Shown one piece after another: positions 12,201-22,263 of a stretch of 64,000 bases of DNA. The notes beneath the pieces are model-generated. The model was not told the DNA's origin and searched no databases. It saw only the letters and a list, made by a program, of their open reading frames with translations. The stretch's first letter is position 1. Each line of letters begins with the position of its first letter. The position numbers and the translations under genes were made by a program. This DNA comes from Phallus indusiatus (taxonomy: Eukaryota > Basidiomycota > Agaricomycetes > Phallales > Phallaceae), in assembly GCA_027605045.1 (NCBI GenBank), contig JAQFWX010000001.1, positions 1,674,001 through 1,738,000 on the forward strand, read 5' to 3'.

Positions 12201-13444
12201 ATCAACATTCTGAAGCAGATGATTACCGATGCCAATGTATTGGAAAGGGAAGACATGTCTATTCTTGATCGCATAAACGAGTTTGCCCAGATGGCAGTGA
12301 AAGACATCACAGCTGCTCAGCAATTGGTAAACCTGATTGAGCGTACGGTAAGAGAGTTGTATATGTATATCGTTTTTGTAATATTGTATTTACACCACCT
12401 TTCAGCAAAATGGTGGCGATCCTATAATGAAGATGCCTCAAAGTGCATCAAATCAACCACCAGCGCCGATTTTACCCAAAGCTAATAACAAGCCCATTAA
12501 ATTACTTGATATCGATCCGTTGGAATTGGCTCGTCAATTGACCATAATGGATAGCAAACTGTTCGCAAAGATTCGACCTATGGAATGTTTGAACCGTGGC
12601 AGGGATATTAAAACCAGCGACACAGACGATAATATTTCGGCTTTGATTGAAGCTAGTAACAAGGTATCTTGGATTATGGTTTGCCTATTTTGTGAGCTGA
12701 CTTTTCTTTAGATTGCCATCTGGGTTTCGTATGCTGTTTTGAACAAGGAGGATTCAAGAAAACGTGCGGCGATAATTAAGCAATTCATCGCCGTTGCAGA
12801 TGTATGTTAATAGTCTGCGTGTCATATCTCTGTTCATTGATAATCATTGTCTCACAGCGTTGCCGCCTATTACAAAATTTCTCAACCATGGCTGCATTAG
12901 TTGCTGGCTTGAATTCTCCCCCAATCCGTCGCCTAAAACGCACTTGGGAGCAGGTGAACCGGCAAAGTAAAAGCGTACTAGCTGACGCCGAACGGACCAT
13001 GGATACGAATAAAAATTTTGCAAACTATCGAACTATTCTCAAAAGTGCACGTCTACCTTGTGTTCCCTTCTTTGGTGAGCCAGGAAAACCCTAGCATCAA
13101 ATCTTCTTCACCCGAATTGATCTTTTTTTCTATCAGGTGTTTATCTGAGTGTTTTGACGTTTATTCAAGATGGGAACAAGAACATGATACAAGGCGATAT
13201 AATCAACTTCAGCAAAAGAGAGAAATTTGCCGAAGTCATACGAGAAATCAAACATTATCAATCGTCCCCATACAACCTAGCAGTGGTTCCCAGTATCCAG
13301 GCTTTCATTGATGAGAACCTGAGCGTCCTTCGAAGCGGTCCGGAGAATGATGACCGAACCTGGAACCTCAGTCTCGAAAGGGAGCCAAGAGAACGTGAAG
13401 ATGAGAAGATGGCGCGTTTGTTACAGGAAAGTGGTTTCTTGTGA
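9280..13444 (+). CDS. CDC25: Ras guanine-nucleotide exchange factor, CDC25 type (SH3-WW-RasGEF)
   Basis: Activates Ras by GDP/GTP exchange, upstream of cAMP signalling and growth control (family knowledge). Ten exons: 9280-9666, 9719-10922, 10987-11667, 11722-11925, 11976-12141, 12197-12347, 12406-12663, 12712-12801, 12858-13074 and 13137-13444, giving 1221 aa with no frame problems. An SH3 domain lies at about residues 30-90 (ALYDYQAEDMSSLSF ... GWFPSNYV). A degenerate WW-like segment follows, split by intron 1 (FYVNTQTGE). A better WW domain lies at about 190-225 (SYYYLNTVDSTVRWTPP). The RasGEF_N region includes FLLTFKSFTTVEELFQQL. The catalytic Cdc25 homology domain begins near DIDPLELARQLTIMD and runs almost to the C-terminus. 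The ATG at 9280 was chosen because the in-frame codon at 9235 is TTG. Confidence 0.94.
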
Positions 13445-13833
13445 GGACTTTTCTTTCCCTTTTCAGCCTTGGGAGCTTCGTTCTTTCAGTTCATGTACAT
13501 GTATATACGCATATTATATATATTCGTCTTCTCTTCAAAACTCTTTGTACTTACAGCGTATACCCTACAATAAATGACACAATACTTGACTTACAAAACA
13601 AATTGACTTGTCGCTACACTGATCTCAAGCGTCAGGGTAAAAGACGTCATTACACGAATATGCAGATCAAAGACCATTCAGCATTACCTTATACGACTCA
13701 ACTGACGTGACAGCTGCTGTAGAATAGTTTGCACTGATGAGCGGGATGGAGAAAAGGCAATTTCAAGTTACATTGGAAGACAGAATGGCTTTGCATCTGA
13801 TACACATTTTCTAAACGAAGTCATTCTAATGAT
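13445..13833. other. Convergent spacer
   Basis: About 390 bases between the RasGEF stop (+) and the HNH-protein stop (-). It is AT-rich with TATATA-like tracts near 13500-13530, suitable for 3' ends of both genes. No gene seen. Confidence 0.5.
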
Positions 13834-15151
13834 TTAAATGCAAATCTGGCTTGGTTCCCAAGGACTATGAACCATTTCGGGAAGAGGACGACATTGCTTA
13901 GACCAATCGCGAACCGCATCCGTCGTCCACTGTTTCCCTTCGAACTTCTCATCGTGCAACTTCAATGATTTCTTAGAAAGAGAAACCGAAGGTTGCCGTT
14001 TGAGTGTATGGTGACGTTGGCCTGCTTGTCCCGGAGCAGGCGTTGGAGAGTCGTCTGGATCGTTTTGAGTCCGTGGCCGTTTTCGATCCCTGAGTCTTCG
14101 AGGTGCCGTACGACCGTCCTCGAGATGATCATCTTGGTCGTTGTCATTGCCAGAGTTCTTCTTTGATTTGAAAGATTTGTCTTGGAATGCGTGGCTGGGG
14201 AGTTTAGTGACCCATGCGGTATAGATATTAAGAATGCGAGTTAAGATGGGATAAGATTCTACAAGAGAATTCAGTGTTGGATAGGAAACTTTCAATTTTC
14301 GACCCATCTCGAGTATAACATATTTGGGGTGTATATGACTTCGTAATAAAGGGAGATTGGAGAAAGGATACACGTAGGTAGCAAAATCATTCGAGGTCGG
14401 GCGTCGTCCAGAAGGGTCAGCTTGTCGATGTAGCGCGATTTCATCCATTTGGAGCGTGGGCACGAGCTTATACTCGAAGTACTCGGGTTTGTCGCGATCC
14501 TAGTAATGTAATCATCGTAAGTCGCACAAATTGATAACTGGGCACAATCATACGGGAATATCGGGAAATAGTGCGCGGTTAGTTATCCATTTTCCCTTGT
14601 CGAATGTTAAAGTATTATGATAAATTTGAACGATGGCTTCTTCAGGAATGAGGAGCCAGGAATGGTTGTCAAACAGCCGATGTATCGCTGCTCCAGCTAT
14701 TAAATGAAACAAAGTCGCGTCAGTGTCAATTGACTCGATGACAGAGAATTTGGATAAAAAAAAACACTTGTCTACATACCTCGAAAGATGTTGCGCCGGG
14801 TATCAAGATTGAGAGTATTGCGACGCATATTCCAATGCCATTCAATGTTGTCCATCTGTAGAGTGTGAGTCAAATTTGCCAAAGAAGATGATTGCGCAGT
14901 CATCATACCATAATTCTTTTGAAGCTCATTCGCCTTGGAAAGCAATGAGCAAAGTCTACAGCGCGAGTCTCGACACAGTTCTCGACGAGACAGCGACCCT
15001 CATTAGGGTCAACAGCTCTGACATTAATCTTTGCCTGTTCTGAAACTCCTTGCTGTCTCAGGATACGCGATGAAGGAGTGGATTTCCAGTCGACATCTTC
15101 GTGGTCTTCTTCACTTGGGTCATATAGAGATGCCGAGTCAGCGTCGCTCAT
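13834..15151 (-). CDS. HNH-nuclease-domain protein of the agaric type
   Basis: Four exons on the minus strand: 14909-15151, 14780-14855, 14554-14696 and 13834-14499, giving 375 aa. The start is the ATG opening MSDADSASLYDPSEED; the longer frame begins with GTG. The central part resembles the HNH-endonuclease-like proteins common and multi-copy in mushroom genomes. It has a CLVENC cysteine pair, an AHCFPR motif, then NLDTRRNIFRAGAAIHRLFDNHSW, where N and H residues would sit in the beta-beta-alpha metal fold. The last 130 residues are charged and disordered (RRLRDRKRPRTQ). Its role is unknown; these proteins are rarely characterised. No mobile-element features surround it. Confidence 0.8.
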
Positions 15152-15493
15152 GGGCCTGTGTGAGTGTGTGGTAGTAGACAAAAGGTGAGTTATAATAACG
15201 CCCACAAAGTACTGGTTATTTAAGTCTGGGCATGTGGCTCGGGGATGCAGAGATTGACCTATCGAATGTCCATCAAGTCCGCTTCAACCCAGGTAACGCA
15301 TTGTCACGTACGCGTCAAGTACAGTGTTATTGTGGGGATGCATATTTATTGGAGCTAGCGTTCTTCTCCATTATCACAGAACTAGTTAAGACCTTTGAAG
15401 CTCGCGTGAACGTCATTTGCAAGTAACACGCGATTGTCTTGCCCACCCCGTCCACAAAGCACTTTGTCACGTACTTTCAAAACATCGTCTTCA
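15152..15493. other. Divergent spacer
   Basis: About 340 bases between the start codons of the HNH gene (-) and the family 2 gene (+). An open frame at 15232-15426 has no homologous look and I do not call it. Confidence 0.45.
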
Positions 15494-15997
15494 ATGACCT
15501 CCCAATCCTCTCAGCACAGTGGATTTCCAGCAAAAGATGACCCTCAGCTTAGACCTAAGCGCACGCTTGCTCACTACGGAGCACCCCCTGCCGCTTGGAA
15601 ACAGAGTAATCATTATTATCACTTTGGATGGCCGGTTGACCAGAATATATTGCGTCGAGCTCTCCTCAAGCTCCCAATGGACCTTCCTACCCACAAAGAA
15701 TATGCCGGTTCTCTTTGCTCTCGTCTCGAACTGCTTTTCAAATTCCACGGCATCAATGCCATTCTGTGCAAACCCGACGAGTTCTGCGAGAGCCAAGGGC
15801 GAGCCTTTAGCTCACGAGATGACGGCCGACGTTACGTTCAATTCATTACTATTGGCTGCACGTGCTCCAGAAAATACTTCTGGCGTCGTCCAGATACGGA
15901 AACGATGGAGGATCTTATCAGTATAATTGGGGAAAGGCCAAGGTGGTTGGAGAATGCTTCGACCAAACAGAACTTTGGAATAGGGCTGCTTGCTTAA
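15494..15997 (+). CDS. Orphan family 2 protein, intact copy
   Basis: Single-exon gene of 167 aa with an ATG start at 15494. I recognise no known domain. It is recognisable by a paralogous copy at 39318-39803 that shares AHYGAPPA, YYHFGWPV, FHGINAILC, IGCTCSR-YFWRRP, IIGERPRW, NASTK and the terminal IGLLA. The mix of aromatic residues, conserved cysteines and a CTCSR motif suggests a small folded soluble protein; there is no signal peptide or membrane segment. The N-terminal 30 residues are Ser/Gln-rich and diverge between copies. Conservation of two distant copies over the full length supports real coding, although transcription is not shown by the sequence. Its function is unknown. Confidence 0.65.
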   Translation: MTSQSSQHSGFPAKDDPQLRPKRTLAHYGAPPAAWKQSNHYYHFGWPVDQNILRRALLKLPMDLPTHKEYAGSLCSRLELLFKFHGINAILCKPDEFCESQGRAFSSRDDGRRYVQFITIGCTCSRKYFWRRPDTETMEDLISIIGERPRWLENASTKQNFGIGLLA

Positions 15998-16263
15998 ATA
16001 TGTTCAGATCTTTTGGTGCCATATGAATTTCAAAAAGAGAAATAATCTATATAATTATGCAGCAACAGTCAACTATAGGCTGAACGAAGAATTAAGAAGA
16101 AAGTATGTGACAGTATGTGATGAACGATCGTCCAATTGGCATGCTTCAGTCTTTTTCACGAGGTCAATATCACAAATACTGTAGAAATTGCGAGCGTCTA
16201 TTCATAGATCTCTCAACTCTGCATTGCTACCCGTTTCTCGATCTTTCACACAAAAACATTACA

Positions 16264-17324
16264 ATGATGGAGCCAACCATCCCGACATCAGAACAAGAAA
16301 TACGGGAGCTTATCAAGGCACCAGGTGAACTCGAATGGAGGTACGCGCCAATAAGATTACTTTAATGCACGCATAGACACGAACACCAACTTTCCCCGCT
16401 GAACACGTACCAGATATGAAATGAGGCGCGAATGCCAAGAGATCATACAAAACTTGTTTTTAGGTCCTTTCGCCGTCTCAAAGTCATTAGATACCCTGAA
16501 ACAGCTTGGAATAACGCACATGTATGTTCCGTTCTTCCTTCAAACTGTCACCATACCGTGTCTTATTTTGCCCGATCAGTGTCTGTATTCGGGATGCAAA
16601 AGAAGCCTTTTCTGTAAAGCCCCGATTCCCTGATCAATTCCAATATTTGGTGTTAGATGTACAAGATACTGAAGAACAGAACCTAATTCAAATTTTTCCG
16701 CCGTAAGCTTATACTGTGTCGTGTGAGTGTGGAATAATGCTCATGCAACTTCAAGTGCAAAGCAGTTCATATATAATGCGATTGGAAACGGCGGTCGTGT
16801 ATTAGTTCATTGTAATGGCAAGTGTTTTCCCCCCTTTGGTCAAGGTTTTATCAAAGTCGTTAAATTCTAAAAGGTGGGATTTCGCTGTCGCCGTCGTTCG
16901 TAATAATGTTCGTAATGGAGCATTACAATCTAAATCACGAGGATGCTCTACACCTCGTGCAAAATCGGCGATATTGCATCTCTCCAAATTCAGGGTTCTT
17001 AACACAAATTAAAGTACGCACATGCTATACTTCCGGGACTGTCAATGTCGACTTTTTTTTGGAATAGGAATACGAATCTATATATCGCGCCAGTCATGCA
17101 ATTGCGGCTCAGTCTAACGTGAGTTCAGGTGTTGCTTCTCGGAGGAAACGGGAACTAGAAGATGAGAACGAGGCTTTAAGGTAAGATATTCCCTCAGTGA
17201 CATGATTTGATTTCATGGATCAAACACCTGACCCGATTTGTGCGCCAGGGCTGAAGAGCGAAGACGCGCATTGCAAGGGCAAAAACGGACAATGAATGAT
17301 ATGGAGGATACGGAAATGTTATAA
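16264..17324 (+). CDS. STYX-like dual-specificity pseudophosphatase
   Basis: Seven exons: 16264-16340, 16414-16521, 16580-16702, 16756-16817, 16874-17013, 17068-17180 and 17249-17324, giving 232 aa. The order of conserved blocks follows animal STYX: IIQNLFLGPF, QYLVLDVQDTEEQNLIQIFPPAKQFI, NGGRVLVHCNG, RRYCISPNSGF and QIKEYESIY. Active phosphatases need CX5R. Here Cys122 is present but the Arg position (128) is Leu: HCNGGISLS. In animal STYX the Cys is lost instead, so this protein should also be catalytically dead, acting as a phosphoprotein-binding scaffold (inference). Intron 4 (16818-16873) is a GC-AG intron with donor GCAAGT that falls inside this loop. The C-terminus is a charged helix (RRKRELEDENEALR). 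Confidence 0.88.
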
Positions 17325-17408
17325 TAATTTGGTACATCTAATGACATCACGCGCCATAGTGGTATTAGTTTGGCGCTTGAAATATTTGTTTTTTAATACT
17401 GAGTAATT

Positions 17409-18852
17409 CTAAAGCTGTTTGATTTGTGCCTTTTCCTTCTCTTGCAAAACTCTCTTGGCATGTATTTCTGTCCATGTTATCGTTAGTCATTAAAGCATAG
17501 AAAAATAATATTCGCATAACAATACCTTTTCGTTTAACCCATGCCTCAACGGTGATTCCAGCGAAAACAGTTGTTGCTCCCAACCATTGGCCCGCAGCCA
17601 GAGAGTGATTATAAACGACGACTGATAAAATCATAGTGAACATTTTGCGAGTTAGTGTTATCATGCTAAACAGTCGAATTAGTATTGACTGGTTGAGATT
17701 ATGGCTATCACTTACACAAGGGTTAATGATCCAAAATGCTGTAGAGTCTCGAAAATAAATAGCTGTCCTAAAGCACCGGTGAAAGCGAATTGCGCCAATG
17801 GCTTGATGACACCGGGATGAGTTTCTATAAATCTCAAGGCGCTTGCCAATTCCGACTCTGTAGCGTGCGAGGGATGCAAGACAGGAATATAAGGCAAAGG
17901 AAGAGATGCCAAAAATAACGAAATGAAGGATCCGAAAAGATTGATGAAGAACATCATCTGCTGGCCTGTAACTTTATGACGAGAGAATATTTCATCCTGA
18001 GTTGAGTTGATGGTACCGTCCAGTGCTAGATTGATGAAAAGGTATAACAATCCAATAAAACTGCTACCACCTCCGGATTGTGATGCTTTTGACGCATGTT
18101 TGGACGCTGCCGCCGCAGATTCTGACCCGAAGAACATGAACATTGTTATACCAGCTGTAACCATAGCTACCACAAGATATTTATGCGGGGCAAAACGTCG
18201 ACGATATAGCAGAACGTTCATGATGAGAACTGGGACGAGTTTGCATGATTTTCCAAGGACCATGGTTGGGTATGAAATATGCGCAAGGGCCGCAAATCCG
18301 AATGGCGCTGCAGTGGTGATGAGAAGAGACGTTCGAAAGTACGACCAAGCGAGAACGCGTCCTCGCGATGAAGAAGAATTTGACGAGAGTGGATTTCCAT
18401 TATGATGTGCATGACCATTTTCAGTATTCCCGTTGGTATGATGTATGCTTCTGCTGTCGTCTAATCCAAAGGTTTGTCTAAGCGTGCTTCCTGGCTTCCG
18501 CCGGAGCATGATGTAAACGAATGAGGACAGTGTACTGAGTACACTTTGACATAACCCAATGACGAGCGAGGAGGTGAATTTCGCTGATTGGGAGGGATCA
18601 TATTTCGAGACGAAAGGAACTGATACTGGAAAGGACATTAACTCATAGAAAATAGATTAGAAGCAATGACATACGCCTCTCTTGAGCTATTGCCCATATC
18701 TAATATCCGATTAGTATAAAATAGTCTATGGGTTAATATAACATTGGTTACCAGAAACATCGAATAAACCCCTCCTACGCACACCGCCAACCTAACAAAA
18801 TCTGAGTTGATCGACTTCTCAAAATGACAAAGCCTTACCTGAGAAATCCCAT
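17409..18852 (-). CDS. HUT1: UDP-galactose transporter HUT1 (nucleotide-sugar transporter)
   Basis: Multi-pass ER/Golgi membrane protein of the UAA/SLC35B1 nucleotide-sugar transporter family (family knowledge). Six exons on the minus strand: 18839-18852, 18752-18791, 18675-18699, 17716-18625, 17526-17665 and 17409-17467, giving 395 aa. The first three exons are tiny (14, 40 and 25 nt) and give [18 protein letters not shown] then WAIAQERL, matching the first Hut1 helix. Diagnostic stretches are [33 protein letters not shown] and [29 protein letters not shown] cytosolic loop rich in His, Asn and Ser (residues of about 90-120) is longer than in yeast. The C-terminus ends in a lysine-rich cytosolic tail ([10 protein letters not shown]). 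Confidence 0.93.
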
Positions 18853-19279
18853 AGATGTATACAGTTGAAACAAAAAGATCTCTAGATGCAAGCGGTTATA
18901 ATAAAAAGTAAGGATTGGCGCACGTTTGAATGTTTTACGGCCTTGTACGTGTCATTTCTGAAATCTGCAGTGTATATACACCCGTCACGTATGTCACGTG
19001 GCGCAGGATGATTTGGTATTTGCGGTGTTATAGACGCTCATCGTCAATTCATTTGCTTTGCTGCTACTTCTGAGGATTTGGATTCTCGTATTCACAATTA
19101 TTTTAATTCATGCTATACGATCTGCAAGTGAAATCTCTCTCTTGAGTGCAAATTTGAGGCGCGTGAACGCGACTCGACGACGCGTTCCGGTTTGGTTCAT
19201 TTAGTGCGTAAAAGGAGGAGCTTGAAATTGCTTCGTTCAAGCGGCTTTACGCCGTCCGTAGGACATGTTGCTGGGTAAT
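18853..19279. other. Divergent spacer HUT1 / family 1 copy A
   Basis: About 430 bases between divergent start codons. It contains GC-rich words such as cgcgtgaacgcgactcg near 19160. No gene seen. It should hold both promoters. Confidence 0.45.
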
Positions 19280-20147
19280 ATGCCACCAAGACAACTAGCT
19301 GCCGATGAAGAGGTACTGGTCGATTCCATCGTCAGCCGGAAGCTCCGTTTCTTGACTTTAGCTCACGAACACGCATCCGCGGCTCGCTCCAGCTGTACAC
19401 CCGATGTTTTCGATCAAGCTTGCGACGAAGCCTCCAGAGCACTTGAGCCGAAAACGGGTCGAGAGATAATATACCCACCAAAGGGTACGAACATGGAAGG
19501 ATACTATCAGAAATTTGAGCCTGCGCTTACCGCGAATGCTCGGACGCCTTTTGAGTAAGACTTTTTGCTTGCTGGGATCTAATCCCGGTAACGTACGCAT
19601 TTTCAGGCATATGTTTATTGCCAAGACGGCGATGGGCTTAAACGCTATACTCGTCAGTTGTGAATACGGCTGTCTACCAGAGCATGCTCAGTGTGAAGTT
19701 GACATAAGATTTACAAGGCTCAGCAGAGAGTATATGTATATCATTTTATACGCAAAAGGCAAGGCCATTGGTTCTGACTATTTGCACTTCCCCTCTAGAA
19801 ACCGCAAGACACCAGCAGTCACCAAGCAACCCAGCCAAATTACCGCCACCCCGCAACGGCTATTACCCCGGGCCATTCTCCCTCCAATTGATCAGAGCGC
19901 GCAGCTTATACAACTTCAGCCTGTTCAAGTGGACAAATACCTGCGGAACTTTGCCGAGCTTCATCACAGAATTTTTTGGGATGCGGATAGTTGCGAATGC
20001 TATAAAGTTGTTGGTGTGAACTATTCTCGATCGACTCCATCAATCGACTCGTATGAGGTCCAGTTGCAGCAATCTCCTTATGCATTCACATGTTCGTTCG
20101 AGGATGTCAAGCAAATGTTATTGCGGAGCTCAATGGTTGTTGTGTAG
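19280..20147 (+). CDS. Orphan family 1 protein, copy A
   Basis: Three exons: 19280-19554, 19607-19729 and 19799-20147, giving 248 aa. An ATG also lies 15 bases upstream, but alignment with copies C and E favours 19280 (MPPRQL). I recognise no known domain. Exon 1 encodes a charged helical region (VDSIVSRKLR ... GTNMEGYYQKFEPAL). Exon 2 encodes a short, more hydrophobic block (HMFIAKTAMGLNAILVSCEY). Exon 3 encodes a Pro/Gln-rich linker and a conserved C-terminal module (LHHRIFWDADSCECYKVVGVNYS ... SFEDVKQMLLRSS). Intron positions match copies C and E exactly. Copy A shares VSCEY and CEVDIRF with the broken copy B just downstream. Function unknown; no signal peptide or clear membrane span. Confidence 0.72.
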
Positions 20148-21061
20148 CCTAATTATAATGTTTGTTCTACTTAACTCTTCAATTAGTTTTGTGGGATTTA
20201 CTTGATTGCTTTCTACTGTGCAGTTATCCCTGTCATGCATGTAAATGAGAAGTTCACTTCCATATTGGATAAAACCACACAAGGCGAAGCTCTCCAACGA
20301 TGCGTGCAAGCTTTCATGTTCAGCCGTCTAATTTCACTCAGAAATTGAGGTTCAAAATCAAGGTTTAAAATGGACCGGGAATCTCATGCAAGACTGGTTA
20401 GGTTATCGCTGCCGTCCACAATGCTTCAGCCTCAACCGTTGCATTTTTTCAAGATCCGGCGGTGAAACTATACAAGGAACACAGTTAATTACTTCATAAT
20501 TTGAGATGTCAAGAAAACTGCCCACTGAGCTCCAAAGAAACAAAGATTTGAAGAATTTGTGAAAGACGAGCCACATACCAGGTAATCATCGATCGCCCAG
20601 CGGTTTCTGAGAACGAGTAACTGGGCTAAGTAGTTGATATATCTAGCCATAATCCGGGAACACGCATTTACTATTTAAATATCCCTTCAACAACTACGTT
20701 CCGTCGACATTCGACAATAAAAGTACATCCAAGCCAGAAATTCAAACTATTTCGAACCAGGATCCAATCAACTTACAGAGGAATTTTTCGCAGTTGCTAG
20801 AGGTCAAACAAACCAAGGTCCCACCGAGACGGCCTTCGTTCTGTCTCTGTTCAGAATCATATGACAAGGAAGTTAAGAGGGGAAGGTGGGAAATGGACAG
20901 ACAATTTTATGATTGACCTACTAAACATTGTCATCCTCTCCAAGGAGATATTCATCTTCTTTAGCGTAAGGGAATTATTAAACATGGAGTCTAAAATGAG
21001 GTCCAAATCCCCATTGGTTCATCGTATCGTCTTTTCTGTCCCGTGATTTATACATTTTGAG
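20148..21061. other. Spacer upstream of family 1 copy B
   Basis: About 900 bases where exon 1 of copy B would be expected. I cannot find a recognisable exon 1 here. A small open frame at 20861-21046 does not resemble the family. Either exon 1 was deleted or it has decayed beyond recognition. Confidence 0.45.
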
Positions 21062-21581
21062 GCATATGCTTATTGCAAAGATGGCAGTCGGCTTACTAGA
21101 GGCTGTGCTTGTCAGTTGCGAGTACAATTACCTTTCTGAGCGAATCCAGTGCGAAGTTGACATACGGTTTTCCGAAGCCCACGGTGCACATATGTATGTC
21201 ATTTCGTGTTCAACACTCCTGCATCTTTTGTTATAACTGTATACACTTCCCTGTAGCATACGGGCGAGGCAGCAGCCGCCGAACGACTCAACCGAGCTAG
21301 CTGCCACCTAAATATTACCGAAACCACCGCCTATCGCTAGTCGGGATGTACAATTTATAAAGCTTCAACCCACGGAAGTGAATGAACTCTTGAGAAACTT
21401 TTCTGAATTTCATCATGAGATTCTTTGGGATGAGGATAGTCGTGAATGCCATAAAATTATCGCCGCGAACTATTCTTTAACAAACCGAACGGTCGAATCG
21501 TATAAAGTTCAATTGCAGGAATGTCCCTCTGCGGTTACGTATTCTTTCGATGACGTCGAAGATATGCTACTTCGAAGCTAG
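21062..21581 (+). pseudogene. Orphan family 1, copy B, 5'-truncated pseudogene
   Basis: Contains sequence matching exon 2 (from 21062: HMLIAKMAVGLLEAVLVSCEY, QCEVDIRF) and exon 3 (about 21257-21581: NFSEFHHEILWDEDSRECHKIIAANYS ... SFDDVEDMLLRS) of the family. No exon 1 is found upstream. In the exon 3 frame a TAA occurs within the linker at about 21309-21311, shortly after the expected acceptor, so a normal product cannot be made. The C-terminal module is still open, suggesting recent decay or use of a different start. Its exon 2 is closer to copy A than to C or E, consistent with a local A-B duplication. Confidence 0.7.
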
Positions 21582-22263
21582 ACGATAATTGAAAATGTTG
21601 GGTAGCCTCAGTAGTGTGTAACTGCAAAGGAATGAGAGACCGGTGTATTATTAGCTGCCAGTGCTCTGAATTGCAGTTCTGCGAAGATTGCATCTAAGTA
21701 TGAAGTATGTAATAACTCCGAACTTAATAACACAAGCTCAGTCTCCAGGATAATGAGTCGAGACTCACCTGTACGGTCGGTCCTTACCCGCAAAGAATAT
21801 CGGAAGTCGAGATCCCGTTGATCTAACAGTGGTCAATGCATACAAAAACAGTGGCCCCACTTATGTCACATCTTCTACCGTGTGGTTCTTGTTACTCCTA
21901 AACAGAATGGTATTAAAACCGTTGACGAAACTGAGTGCGTAAGCATGTATCCTTCCAATTTGGCGATCTTAGCTTGAAAAGATCTTTGAACCTGTTTTAA
22001 TATATCTCTGGGATTCCGAAGTGTCAACCGAGAACCAGGCCACAACAAGTTAGGTTCTCCAACAGAACTGATAGACCTAGCAACGACCTTGATATATATT
22101 ACAGTAACTGGCCGGAATGTTTGAAGAAAGAAAGAGGGAAGAACTACCACCTCCGTATTGCCTCCGAAGCAAAGTTCAGAATCATCTCCATTACGTCAGC
22201 ACAAGCCATTTCAATCACCCGTCTTCAAGCATTGTTCAAGCATAGCTGTACTCGGCGCGCGAT
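21582..22263. other. Spacer upstream of SMC1
   Basis: About 680 bases with no supported gene. It includes the SMC1 promoter. Minus-strand frames at 21608-21793 and 21875-22150 show no recognisable product. Confidence 0.45.
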
